Shown here piece after piece: positions 56,714-64,000 of a DNA stretch of 64,000 nucleotides (positions are counted from its first letter, which is position 1; each line of letters opens with the position of its first letter). This DNA comes from Aureimonas sp. AU20 (GTDB lineage Bacteria; Pseudomonadota; Alphaproteobacteria; Rhizobiales; Rhizobiaceae). The DNA is taken from the NCBI RefSeq assembly GCF_001442755.1, contig NZ_CP006367.1:2542001-2606000 (forward strand). Reading direction: 5' to 3'. The notes beneath the pieces were generated by a model. That model ran no database searches. It had not been told where the DNA came from and saw nothing but the letters and a program-made list of their open reading frames with translations. The position numbers were made by a program, and so were the translations under genes.

Positions 56714-57904
56714 TTAGCGATCAACCTCGCCGAACACGATGTCGCAGGACCCCAGGATCGCGGACACGTCGGCCAGCATATGATTGCGGCACAGGAAATC
56801 CAGCGCCTGAAGATGCGCGAAGCCCGGGGCCTTGATCTTGCAGCGATAGGGCTTGTTGGTCCCGTCCGCCACCAGATAAACGCCGAACTCGCCCTTCGGC
56901 GCCTCGACCGCAGCGTAGACCTCGCCTTCCGGGACGTGGAAGCCTTCGGTGTACAGCTTGAAATGGTGGATCAGCGCTTCCATCGAGCGCTTCATCGCAG
57001 CGCGCTTGGGCGGCACGACCTTGCCCTCGGTTGAGGACACAGGACCAGCCCGGTCCTTGCCCGCGAGGCGCTCAATGCACTGCTTCATGATGGCGGTGGA
57101 CTGGCGCATCTCTTCCATGCGGATGAGATAGCGGTCGTAGCAGTCGCCATTCTTGCCGATCGGAATGTCGAACTGCATCTGATCGTAGCATTCGTAAGGC
57201 TGCGACTTGCGAAGATCCCAGGCCGCGCCCGAACCGCGCACCATGACGCCGGAGAAGCCGAGGGCGAAAGCGTCCTCCAATGACACGACGCCGATATCGA
57301 CATTGCGCTGCTTGAAGATGCGGTTCTCGGTCAGAAGCTCATCGATATCAGCGAGCGCCTTGAGGAACGGATCGCACCAAGCGCCGATGTCGTCCACCAG
57401 ACGGGCGTCCAGATCCTGATGCACGCCGCCCGGTCGGAAGTAAGCGGCATGCAGCCGCGCGCCGCTTGCCCGCTCATAGAAGACCATGAGCTTCTCACGT
57501 TCCTCGAAGCCCCAAAGCGGCGGCGTCAGAGCGCCGACGTCCATGGCCTGCGTGGTGACGTTGAGAAGATGCGAAAGGATGCGCCCGATTTCGCAGTAGA
57601 GCACGCGGATCAGCTGCGCCTTGATCGGCACGTCCACCTCGGCCAGCCGCTCCACCGCGAGGCAGAACGCATGTTCCTGGTTCATCGGCGCGACATAGTC
57701 GAGCCGGTCGAAATAGGGGATCGCCTGCAGATAGGTCTTCTGCTCGATCAGCTTCTCGGTGCCGCGATGCAAAAGGCCGATATGCGGATCGACGCGCTCG
57801 ACATTCTCGCCGTCCAGCTCGAGAACCAGACGAAGAACGCCGTGGGCCGCCGGATGCTGCGGACCGAAATTGATATTGAAGTTCCGGACGTCGATCTCGG
57901 CCAC
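56714..57904 (-). CDS. nuoD: NADH-quinone oxidoreductase subunit D
   Basis: 49-kDa subunit at the quinone site, 396 residues. [21 protein letters not shown] holds the conserved quinone-site histidine; [11 protein letters not shown] and [17 protein letters not shown] follow, and the end is [15 protein letters not shown]. Starts two bases after the GFA gene. Confidence 0.97.
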   Translation of the reverse strand: MAEIDVRNFNINFGPQHPAAHGVLRLVLELDGENVERVDPHIGLLHRGTEKLIEQKTYLQAIPYFDRLDYVAPMNQEHAFCLAVERLAEVDVPIKAQLIRVLYCEIGRILSHLLNVTTQAMDVGALTPPLWGFEEREKLMVFYERASGARLHAAYFRPGGVHQDLDARLVDDIGAWCDPFLKALADIDELLTENRIFKQRNVDIGVVSLEDAFALGFSGVMVRGSGAAWDLRKSQPYECYDQMQFDIPIGKNGDCYDRYLIRMEEMRQSTAIMKQCIERLAGKDRAGPVSSTEGKVVPPKRAAMKRSMEALIHHFKLYTEGFHVPEGEVYAAVEAPKGEFGVYLVADGTNKPYRCKIKAPGFAHLQALDFLCRNHMLADVSAILGSCDIVFGEVDR

Positions 57905-57906
57905 GG

Positions 57907-58338
57907 TCAGGCCCCTTGTTCGTTAGCGGATTGCGCCATGACGTCGGCGCCGGTCAACTTGCGGGTATCATTGGCGAAGGCATAGTGCGCAGGCTTCTCG
58001 TCCACGAAGATTTCCTCCGCGAAGTGGAAGCCCTCCTGATCGTCGAAGGCCTGGAACGAAACGGCATGCATGGAGCCGTCCTGCATTCGCCAGGCGAGAC
58101 TCGATCCGCAACTCTTGCAGAACAGGCGCTCGCCGTAGGCGGACGATCGGTAGATGCCGAGCGTCGCACTTTGCATAAGCTCGAAATCGCCCTCGCAAGG
58201 AACGGCCATGAACGTACCGCCGCTCCAGCGACGGCAAAAGCTGCAGTGGCACACATCCATTTCCGGCTTGGCGGGCCGCGCAAGAAAACGCACGGCGCCA
58301 CACAGACAGCCACCCGCTCTCACGCCCTCTCCTATCAT
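57907..58338 (-). CDS. GFA/CENP-V family zinc protein inserted in the nuo operon
   Basis: 143 residues of the glutathione-dependent formaldehyde-activating (GFA) / CENP-V fold. Zinc cysteines C11, C13 ([10 protein letters not shown]), C30, C32, C35 ([14 protein letters not shown]), C74 and C77 ([10 protein letters not shown]) are all present. The start ATG overlaps the nuoC stop in ATGA and the stop lies two bases before nuoD, so it is fully embedded between nuoC and nuoD. Members bind glutathione adducts; the true substrate is generally unknown. A link to complex I is suggested only by position. Confidence 0.85.
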   Translation of the reverse strand: MIGEGVRAGGCLCGAVRFLARPAKPEMDVCHCSFCRRWSGGTFMAVPCEGDFELMQSATLGIYRSSAYGERLFCKSCGSSLAWRMQDGSMHAVSFQAFDDQEGFHFAEEIFVDEKPAHYAFANDTRKLTGADVMAQSANEQGA

Positions 58339-58943
58339 CGCCGGCAGTTCGTCTTCGCCTTCTCGTCGCCCGGCAGGACGTAATCCGTCCCCTCCCAGGG
58401 CGAGAGAAAGTCGAAATTGCGGAACTCCTGGCGAAGCTGCACGGGTTCGTAGACGACCTGCTTCAACTCTTCGTCGTAGTGGACCTCGACGAAGCCGGTC
58501 AGGGGGAAATCCTTGCGAAGCGGATGCCCCTCGAAACCATAGTCGGTGAGGATGCGACGCAGATCGGGATGACCCGTGAACAAGATGCCATACAGATCGT
58601 AAGCTTCCCGCTCGAACCAGTCGGCACCGGGGAAGACGTCCGTGATCGATGGAACGGGGTTGTCCTCGTGTGTCGAGACCTTCACGCGGATGCGATGGTT
58701 CAGGTAGGGCGACAGGAAATGATAGACGACCTCGAACCGCTCGATGCGATTGGGGTAGTCCACCCCACAGAGATCCACGAAGCACTTGAACTGGCACTGC
58801 GAGTTGTCGCGCAGGAAAGTCGTGACCTCGACGATGTCGCTCGGCCGAACCTCGATCGTGAGTTCGCCATAGGCCTGCTTGGTCTCGACGATCTTGCCGC
58901 CAAACGCCTCGCCCAGGAAATCCGAAAGCTCGCTCGTGCTCAT
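58335..58943 (-). CDS. nuoC: NADH-quinone oxidoreductase subunit C
   Basis: 30-kDa peripheral subunit, 202 residues. [20 protein letters not shown] and [20 protein letters not shown] with the usual [19 protein letters not shown] signature. Ends in the ATGA shared with the GFA gene. It is not fused to nuoD. Confidence 0.96.
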   Translation of the reverse strand: MSTSELSDFLGEAFGGKIVETKQAYGELTIEVRPSDIVEVTTFLRDNSQCQFKCFVDLCGVDYPNRIERFEVVYHFLSPYLNHRIRVKVSTHEDNPVPSITDVFPGADWFEREAYDLYGILFTGHPDLRRILTDYGFEGHPLRKDFPLTGFVEVHYDEELKQVVYEPVQLRQEFRNFDFLSPWEGTDYVLPGDEKAKTNCRR

Positions 58944-58944
58944 A

Positions 58945-59502
58945 TCAGCGCTCGATGGTCCCTAGGCGGCGGATTTTCTTCTGAAGCAGCAACATGCCGT
59001 AGAGCAGTGCTTCGGCCGTCGGCGGGCAGCCCGGCACATAGATGTCGACCGGAACGACGCGGTCGCAGCCACGGACCACCGAATAGGAGTAGTGGTAGTA
59101 GCCGCCACCATTGGCACAGGAGCCCATGGAGATGACGTAGCGAGGCTCCGGCATCTGGTCGTAGACCTTGCGGAGCGCAGGCGCCATCTTGTTGGTCAAC
59201 GTGCCGGCGACGATCATCAGGTCAGACTGGCGCGGCGAAGCTCGCGGCGCGAAGCCGAAGCGCTCGCCGTCATAGCGCGGCATCGACATCTGCATCATCT
59301 CGACCGCACAGCAGGCGAGACCGAAGGTCATCCACATCAGCGAACCCGTGCGGGCCCACTGGATCAGATCCTCGGTCGACGTGACGATGAAGCCCTTGTC
59401 GGCTAATTCGTTGTTGACGTCGGTAACGAAAGGGTGGGCCGCCGGGGCGACCTGCAAATCCGAGCGAGACGCCAGCGAAGAGGAAGCGGGGGTCAATCCC
59501 AT
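58945..59502 (-). CDS. nuoB: NADH-quinone oxidoreductase subunit B
   Basis: Holds the terminal N2 4Fe-4S cluster that reduces quinone: C64-C65 ([10 protein letters not shown]), C129 (MGSCANGGG) and C159 ([11 protein letters not shown]). 185 residues from the ATG at 59502; a longer frame is open upstream but runs into nuoA in another phase. Overlaps nuoA by ten bases. Confidence 0.96.
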   Translation of the reverse strand: MGLTPASSSLASRSDLQVAPAAHPFVTDVNNELADKGFIVTSTEDLIQWARTGSLMWMTFGLACCAVEMMQMSMPRYDGERFGFAPRASPRQSDLMIVAGTLTNKMAPALRKVYDQMPEPRYVISMGSCANGGGYYHYSYSVVRGCDRVVPVDIYVPGCPPTAEALLYGMLLLQKKIRRLGTIER

Positions 59503-59858
59503 TCCAACGCACCTTTCTTCCATTCGTAGACGAAGCCGACGGTCAGAACACCCAGGAACACCATCATCGACCAGAGCCCGGCCCAACCTAGTTCATGGAA
59601 CGACGCGGCCCAAGGGAACAGGAAGGCGACTTCGAGATCGAAGATGATGAACAGGATGGATACGAGATAGAATCGAACGTCGAACTTCATACGGGAATCA
59701 TCGAACGCGTCGAAGCCGCACTCGTAGGCCGAAAGCTTTTCGTCGTCGGGCGCCTTGAAAGCCAGGAGAAACGGCGAGACGAGAAGCGCCAGGCCGATCA
59801 GCAGGGCGACACCCACGAAGATGACGATCGGGAGATAAGAACCAAGGAGCTCGTTCAC
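59493..59858 (-). CDS. nuoA: NADH-quinone oxidoreductase subunit A
   Basis: Small membrane subunit with three spans, 121 residues, first gene of the operon. [29 protein letters not shown] loop (quinone-site loop with the conserved Cys) and [15 protein letters not shown]. The start is GTG at 59858 ([10 protein letters not shown]), the family start, with GGAGAG upstream; the frame stays open to an ATG 14 codons earlier. Confidence 0.95.
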   Translation of the reverse strand: MNELLGSYLPIVIFVGVALLIGLALLVSPFLLAFKAPDDEKLSAYECGFDAFDDSRMKFDVRFYLVSILFIIFDLEVAFLFPWAASFHELGWAGLWSMMVFLGVLTVGFVYEWKKGALEWD

Positions 59859-59996
59859 AAGCCTAACTCTCCATACCGCGAACGGGTCGCGATCGGGCAA
59901 CGGTCTGACGCTTCACGTAGTTTCCGGCCAGGTCGGCGTCGCCGCACCCCTTACCGCGAAACCTGGAAGCTATCCCGCTTCGCCAAATCGGGGCGA

Positions 59997-60025
59997 GAAT
60001 TAGACCCTTCCCAAAGTAGAAGCAA
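59997..60025 (-). promoter_or_regulatory. Probable nuo operon promoter
   Basis: On the minus strand TTGCTT (60025-60020), 17-base spacer, TAATTC (60002-59997). It would give a leader of roughly 130 bases before the nuoA GTG. The rest of the 287-base gap between nuoA and the tRNAs shows no gene. Confidence 0.42.
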
Positions 60026-60145
60026 GGAGCCTTTCGTCGCTGCAAAACACTTCGCGCAAGCTCGGCCGCAGTGCGGCAAAAGAGCCGCATCAGATGTGGA
60101 CAGCTCGATATTAGGCTTTGTGATAGAGGAGTTAAAGTGAGAAGA

Positions 60146-60222
60146 TGGCGCGAGTGACGGGGCTCGAACCCGCGACCTCCGGCGTGACAGGCCGGCACTC
60201 TAACCGACTGAGCTACACCCGC
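60146..60222 (-). tRNA. tRNA-Asp (GTC), copy 2 in transcription order
   Basis: 77 bases including an encoded CCA. Acceptor GCGGGTG/CACTCGC (one G·U-type mismatch tolerated), D arm GCTC..GAGT, anticodon loop CTGTCAC with GTC at 60188-60186, T arm GCGGGTTCGAGCCCCGT. Identical to the copy at 60281-60357 and separated from it by 58 bases; both probably come from one transcript. Confidence 0.96.
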
Positions 60223-60280
60223 GCAAACGATCACCCAAAAGCGATCTATAGAAAGCCACCATACGGTAGCTGAGTTAGAA

Positions 60281-60357
60281 TGGCGCGAGTGACGGGGCTC
60301 GAACCCGCGACCTCCGGCGTGACAGGCCGGCACTCTAACCGACTGAGCTACACCCGC
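60281..60357 (-). tRNA. tRNA-Asp (GTC), copy 1 in transcription order
   Basis: Same 77-base sequence as the other copy, CCA encoded. A promoter with a consensus -35 lies about 42-69 bases upstream. Confidence 0.96.
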
Positions 60358-60398
60358 GCTCCGTGCCGCTGTCGTTTCCGTCAGCGGCATGAGGGGTC

Positions 60399-60426
60399 GT
60401 TTAAGGCGTGCCGCTGACGGTGTCAA
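60399..60426 (-). promoter_or_regulatory. Promoter of the tandem tRNA-Asp genes
   Basis: TTGACA (60426-60421, perfect consensus), 16-base spacer, TTAAAC (60404-60399) on the minus strand; expected start about 35 bases before the mature tRNA. Confidence 0.5.
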
Positions 60427-60589
60427 CGTCCCTTTTTCAGCCTACACAAATTCAATGACTTACCGGCTGCGTCCCTCGTTTCATGGCGTCCGCAAGACAG
60501 AATCGCTAGCTTTGGATGACGAATCGACCGCGTCGACCAGTCGAAATCGCCGCCTGACCGCGCACGGCGCCGCCGAATCGCTCTCCCGC

Positions 60590-60618
60590 TTGCATTTTCG
60601 TGCCCGAGCGCCTATCCG
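60590..60618 (+). promoter_or_regulatory. Probable tRNA-Val promoter
   Basis: TTGCAT, 17-base spacer, TATCCG; the predicted start lies only about three bases before the tRNA 5' end. Confidence 0.4.
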
Positions 60619-60627
60619 ATGCGCGTC

Positions 60628-60703
60628 GGGCGATTAGCTCAGTTGGTAGAGCGCCTCGTTTACACCGAGGATGTCGGCAGTTCGAGCCTGTCATCGCCCA
60701 CCA
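60628..60703 (+). tRNA. tRNA-Val (TAC)
   Basis: 76 bases with encoded CCA: acceptor GGGCGAT/ATCGCCC, D arm GCTCAGTTGGTAGAGC, anticodon stem CTCGT/ACCGAG-type with loop TTTACAC (anticodon TAC), T arm GGCAGTTCGAGCCTGTC. Confidence 0.96.
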
Positions 60704-60976
60704 TTCCCCGACATTCCTAACCAGACTAGGCAGTTGGGAATGACCTTTACTGACCGGGAAGGTTGCTGTGGAGTGAATGCGAACAAGGTTCGCCGACAAA
60801 GACGCCCTCCCCAGCCCGATCTCGCTCATGAAACAAATGAGCAGTCCATCGACGCCTGCCATTTACGTTTCAGCTGCTAACGATCGCCTTTGTCCCCTGT
60901 CGGTCCGAGATCGGTTGGTCTTATGGTTGGAAAGCCCTCCCCCCATCTCAGATATGCGCGGCCGTCATCCCGATAC
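60704..60976. other. Intergenic region between tRNA-Val and hup
   Basis: No gene seen. A hairpin CATTCCTAAC/GTTGGGAATG (60712-60742, ten pairs with one G-T, loop of eleven) begins nine bases after the tRNA. It lacks a T-run, so it is at best a weak terminator or processing signal. Confidence 0.4.
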
Positions 60977-61005
60977 AAAAAAAGGCCGGCACCAAGGTGC
61001 CGACC
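60977..61005 (-). terminator. Rho-independent terminator of hup
   Basis: On the minus strand GGTCGGCACC-TT-GGTGCCGGCC followed by T7, 29 bases after the hup stop. Confidence 0.88.
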
Positions 61006-61033
61006 ATTCTCTCGAACAAATCTACGGCTTAAA

Positions 61034-61312
61034 TCAGCCAGCGTTGACCGCATCCTTCAGGCCCTTGCCAGGCGTGAAGCGTGCCACGTTGCGAGCCGGA
61101 ATATCGACCTCAGCGCCGGTCGACGGATTGCGGCCCTTGGATGCGGCGCGATGCGACACGGAAAACGTCCCGAAACCAACGAGACGGACGTCGTCGCCCT
61201 TCGCCATGGCACCCTGAAGCGCGTCGAACACCGCGTCGACGGCCGTCGTTGCGTCCTGCTTGGACAAGCCAGCCTTTTCCGCGACGACGGATACGAGCTC
61301 ATTCTTATTCAT
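61034..61312 (-). CDS. hup: DNA-binding protein HU
   Basis: Nucleoid protein that bends DNA without sequence preference; acts as a dimer. 92 residues: MNKNELVSVVAEKAGLSKQD, GFGTFSVSHRAASKGRNPSTG (arm, with RNPxTG minor-groove tip) and a C-terminal KGLKDAVN. Downstream of lon on the same strand with terminators on both sides, so separately transcribed. Confidence 0.97.
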   Translation of the reverse strand: MNKNELVSVVAEKAGLSKQDATTAVDAVFDALQGAMAKGDDVRLVGFGTFSVSHRAASKGRNPSTGAEVDIPARNVARFTPGKGLKDAVNAG

Positions 61313-61425
61313 GCCAAATCTCCAAACGTTTGGTCTTACCGACTCCGGCGGCCACGATGCTGAAAAGACCGGCCAGCTTCAAGGTGAGATGGACCAAAAG
61401 CCCGGGAAACAAGGCTTTTGCAAGC

Positions 61426-61453
61426 AAAATGCCGCCCTGTAGGGCGGCATTTT
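61426..61453 (-). terminator. Terminator of lon
   Basis: AAAATGCCGCCCT and its perfect complement around a two-base loop: 13-pair stem flanked by A4 and T-tracts, so active in both directions. It lies 24 bases after the lon stop. A weaker AAAAGCC/GGCTTTT hairpin is at 61396-61419. Confidence 0.85.
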
Positions 61454-61476
61454 TCGTTTTTTGAAGCGGAATCGGA

Positions 61477-63903
61477 TCAATGAGCGATGGCGGAGGTGCC
61501 TTCGTCCCCCGAATCACGGACGGGCACGGGGTTGTCCGCCTCGGTCCATTCGATCGCCTCGGGCTTCCGGATCAGCGCGTTGGCGAGGACCTCGTTCATG
61601 TGTGAGACCGGAATGATCTCGAGATTGTTCTTCACATTGTCGGGGATTTCCGCGAGATCCTTCGCGTTTTCCTCCGGGATCAGAACCGTCTTAATGCCAC
61701 CGCGCAGGGCGGCAAGCAGCTTCTCCTTCAAGCCGCCGATCGGGAGCACCCGTCCGCGCAGGGTGACCTCGCCCGTCATGGCGATGTCCCGACGCACGGG
61801 GATGCCGGTCATGACCGACACGATAGCGGTCGCCATGGCCGTACCGGCTGACGGACCGTCCTTCGGTGTCGCTCCTTCCGGGACGTGAACGTGAATATCC
61901 CGCTTGTCGAAGAGCGGCGGCTCGATGCCGAACTCGATCGCGCGCGAGCGGACGTAGGACGCCGCCGCCGAGATCGACTCCTTCATCACGTCCTTCAGGT
62001 TGCCCGTCACCGTCATCTTGCCCTTGCCGGGCATCATGACGCCTTCGATCGTCAACAGTTCGCCGCCGACCTCGGTCCACGCCAAGCCCGTCACCACGCC
62101 GACCTGATCCGACAACTCGGCCTCGCCATAGCGGTAGCGCTGCACGCCGAGATAATCCGCCAGATTGGCGGCCGTGACGGCCACCGACTTAACGTCGCCT
62201 CGCACGATCTGCGTGACCGCCTTACGTGCAAGCTTCGACAGCTCGCGCTCGTAGGAGCGCACGCCGGCCTCGCGGGTGTAGCGCCGAGCGATCTCGCGCA
62301 GCGCGTCTTCCGCCACGGAAAACTCGCTGGCCTGCAAGGCGTGGTCGCGGATGGCCTTCGGCAGAAGATGCCGCTTGGCGATCTCGACCTTCTCATCCTC
62401 GGTGTAGCCGGCGATCCGAATGATCTCCATGCGGTCCATCAGCGGGCCGGGGATGTTCAGCGTGTTCGCGGTGGTGACGAACATCGTGGACGAGAGATCG
62501 TATTCGACCTCCAGATAGTGGTCCATGAAGGTCGCGTTCTGCTCGGGATCGAGCACCTCCAGCATGGCCGAGGACGGATCGCCTCGGAAGTCCTGGCCCA
62601 TCTTGTCGATCTCATCGAGAAGGAAGAGCGGGTTATTGCGCTTCGCCTTCTTGAGGGACTGGATCACTTTGCCCGGCATGGAGCCGATATAGGTGCGCCG
62701 GTGACCGCGAATCTCGGCCTCGTCCCGCACGCCGCCGAGGGCCATGCGGACATATTCACGGCCTGTCGCCCGGGCGATGGACTTGGCGAGGGAGGTTTTG
62801 CCGACGCCGGGAGGGCCGACGAGGCAAAGGATCGGGCCCTTGATCTTGGGCTGACGTGCCTGCACCGCGAGATACTCGACGATGCGCTCCTTCACCTTGT
62901 CGAGCCCGTAGTGCTCTTCGTCCAGAATCTGCTCAGCGCGCTTCAGATCGATCCTGATCTTGGACGACTTGCCCCAGGGCAGGCCCAGCAGCCAGTCGAG
63001 ATAGTTGCGAACCACCGTCGCCTCGGCGGACATGGGGCTCATCTGCCGCAGCTTCTTCAGCTCGGCGGAGGCCTTCTCCTTGCCTTCCTTGGAGAGCTTG
63101 GTCTTCTTGATGCGCTCCTCGATTTCGGCGAGTTCGTCACGGCCTTCCTCACCGTCGCCGAGTTCCTTCTGGATCGCCTTCATCTGCTCGTTCAGATAGT
63201 ACTCGCGCTGGGTCTTCTCCATCTGGCGCTTGACGCGCGAGCGGATGCGCTTCTCCACCTGTAGAACGGAAATCTCCGCTTCCATGAAGCCCAGGGCGCG
63301 TTCCAGACGCTCGCGGACGCTCACGATGCCGAGCATTTCCTGCTTCTCGGGAATCTTGATCGCAAGATGGGAGGCCACCGTGTCGGCCAGCTTGGAATAG
63401 TCGTCGATCTGCCCGGCGGTGCCGACCACCTCCGGCGAGATCTTCTTGTTCAGCTTGACGTAGTTCTCGAACTCCGAGATCACCGACCGGGCCAGAGCCT
63501 CGATTTCGACCTGATCATCCTCGACCTCGTCCACCACCTCGGCGTGAGCCTCGTGCCACTCGGTGCGGTCCGTGAAGCTTGTGATTGAAGCGCGCGAGAT
63601 GCCCTCCACCAGAACCTTCACGGTCCCGTCGGGCAGCTTCAGAAGCTGAAGGACGTTGGCGAGCGTGCCGAGATCGTAGATGGCGTCCGGCGCCGGATCC
63701 TCGTCGCCCGCATTCTTCTGGGTCGCAAGCAGGATCTGCTTGTCGGAGCCCATGACCTCTTCCAGCGCCTTGATCGACTTCTCGCGGCCGACGAACAGCG
63801 GCACGATCATATGCGGGAACACGACGATGTCGCGGAGCGGCAGAACCGGATAGGTCTGCCCCGAGAGATCGCCGAGACCGCGGTCGGATGTCGAATTGGA
63901 CAT
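61477..63903 (-). CDS. lon: ATP-dependent protease La (Lon)
   Basis: AAA+ serine protease that removes misfolded proteins and regulators (in Caulobacter CcrM, SciP and DnaA). 808 residues: N-terminal LON domain ([20 protein letters not shown]), coiled middle region, Walker [14 protein letters not shown] and Walker [12 protein letters not shown]. Protease dyad: S685 in [12 protein letters not shown] and K728 in [10 protein letters not shown]. The ATG at 63903 has AAAGGA six bases upstream; the 17-codon extension upstream is not family-like. The last 97 bases of the window are its upstream region; no recognisable heat-shock promoter was seen there. Confidence 0.97.
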   Translation of the reverse strand: MSNSTSDRGLGDLSGQTYPVLPLRDIVVFPHMIVPLFVGREKSIKALEEVMGSDKQILLATQKNAGDEDPAPDAIYDLGTLANVLQLLKLPDGTVKVLVEGISRASITSFTDRTEWHEAHAEVVDEVEDDQVEIEALARSVISEFENYVKLNKKISPEVVGTAGQIDDYSKLADTVASHLAIKIPEKQEMLGIVSVRERLERALGFMEAEISVLQVEKRIRSRVKRQMEKTQREYYLNEQMKAIQKELGDGEEGRDELAEIEERIKKTKLSKEGKEKASAELKKLRQMSPMSAEATVVRNYLDWLLGLPWGKSSKIRIDLKRAEQILDEEHYGLDKVKERIVEYLAVQARQPKIKGPILCLVGPPGVGKTSLAKSIARATGREYVRMALGGVRDEAEIRGHRRTYIGSMPGKVIQSLKKAKRNNPLFLLDEIDKMGQDFRGDPSSAMLEVLDPEQNATFMDHYLEVEYDLSSTMFVTTANTLNIPGPLMDRMEIIRIAGYTEDEKVEIAKRHLLPKAIRDHALQASEFSVAEDALREIARRYTREAGVRSYERELSKLARKAVTQIVRGDVKSVAVTAANLADYLGVQRYRYGEAELSDQVGVVTGLAWTEVGGELLTIEGVMMPGKGKMTVTGNLKDVMKESISAAASYVRSRAIEFGIEPPLFDKRDIHVHVPEGATPKDGPSAGTAMATAIVSVMTGIPVRRDIAMTGEVTLRGRVLPIGGLKEKLLAALRGGIKTVLIPEENAKDLAEIPDNVKNNLEIIPVSHMNEVLANALIRKPEAIEWTEADNPVPVRDSGDEGTSAIAH

Positions 63904-64000
63904 GAAATTCCTTTCTGCGGCGAAGCCGCTAGTGGCCCATCCACGCCGGCCCAATCAGGCACCGAGGCGAAGGCCGTCATCGAATCGCAATGTGGCGACT

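Noticed and set aside
60712..60742. Terminator after tRNA-Val
   Set aside because: Good stem but an eleven-base loop and no T-tract.
61396..61419. AAAAGCC/GGCTTTT hairpin as a second lon terminator
   Set aside because: Short stem with a ten-base loop next to a far stronger terminator at 61426-61453.

Overview
The window is a GC-rich, gene-dense piece of an alphaproteobacterial chromosome. The gene order (rne next to an AmiC amidase, DsbA-accB-accC-aat-DUF2155-NDUFA12, topA-rnr-DUF983-rpmG, pleD-divK-DUF3572, dnaE, lolD-lolC-proS, DUF1467-rnj-birA and a complete nuo operon, then hup-lon) is that of the Hyphomicrobiales (Rhizobiales). My guess is a member of the Aurantimonadaceae, but the family is not proven by anything I can see. 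There is no prophage, insertion sequence or CRISPR array; almost everything is core genome. The interest therefore lies in small genes, intergenic structures and a few departures from the usual order.

Layout. 1-4.6 kb: 3'-truncated amidase gene and RNase E. 4.6-11.7 kb: an aminotransferase, a coupled pair of secreted envelope proteins (M48 peptidase and a DsbA-like oxidoreductase), the biotin-dependent acetyl-CoA carboxylase pair accB/accC, aat, and two minus-strand genes (DUF2155 and the complex I accessory subunit NDUFA12). 11.7-15.6 kb: gatC, a GNAT acetyltransferase, gatA and gatB. 15.6-27.9 kb: a metallo-hydrolase, ruvX, two small membrane proteins, pyrB with a catalytically degenerate pyrC, plsY-dprA, topA, rnr, DUF983 and rpmG. 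28.5-35.1 kb: cell-cycle regulators pleD and divK, DUF3572, a HAD-like protein, the replicative polymerase dnaE and, just upstream of it, an apparently unannotated 27-codon membrane peptide under two LexA-type SOS boxes. 35.2-41.7 kb: an FAD dehydrogenase pair, lolD-lolC, proS and DUF1467. 41.7-59.9 kb: RNase J, biotin ligase and the fourteen-subunit NADH dehydrogenase operon (nuoA to nuoN, all minus strand) with a GFA-family gene inserted between nuoC and nuoD. 60.1-64 kb: two identical tRNA-Asp genes, tRNA-Val, hup and lon.

How the genes work together. Three major ribonucleases (E, R, J) lie within 42 kb. BirA, encoded next to nuoN, should biotinylate the AccB made from 8.3 kb. NDUFA12 at 11.2 kb should assemble with the Nuo complex encoded at 44-60 kb. 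PleD and DivK form the polarity and c-di-GMP switch of the cell cycle. A perfect CtrA-type box (TTAA-N7-TTAA) lies in front of an uncharacterised membrane-protein pair at 17.2-17.7 kb.

The strongest candidate for something undescribed is the micropeptide at 34981-35064. It is a very short hydrophobic single-span peptide whose promoter is overlapped by two GTTC-N7-GTTC motifs in opposite orientation. That is the architecture expected of an SOS-induced inhibitor of cell division comparable to Caulobacter SidA. Next are two intergenic regions dense in hairpins (27.9-28.5 kb and 41.2-41.3 kb) that may encode non-coding RNAs.
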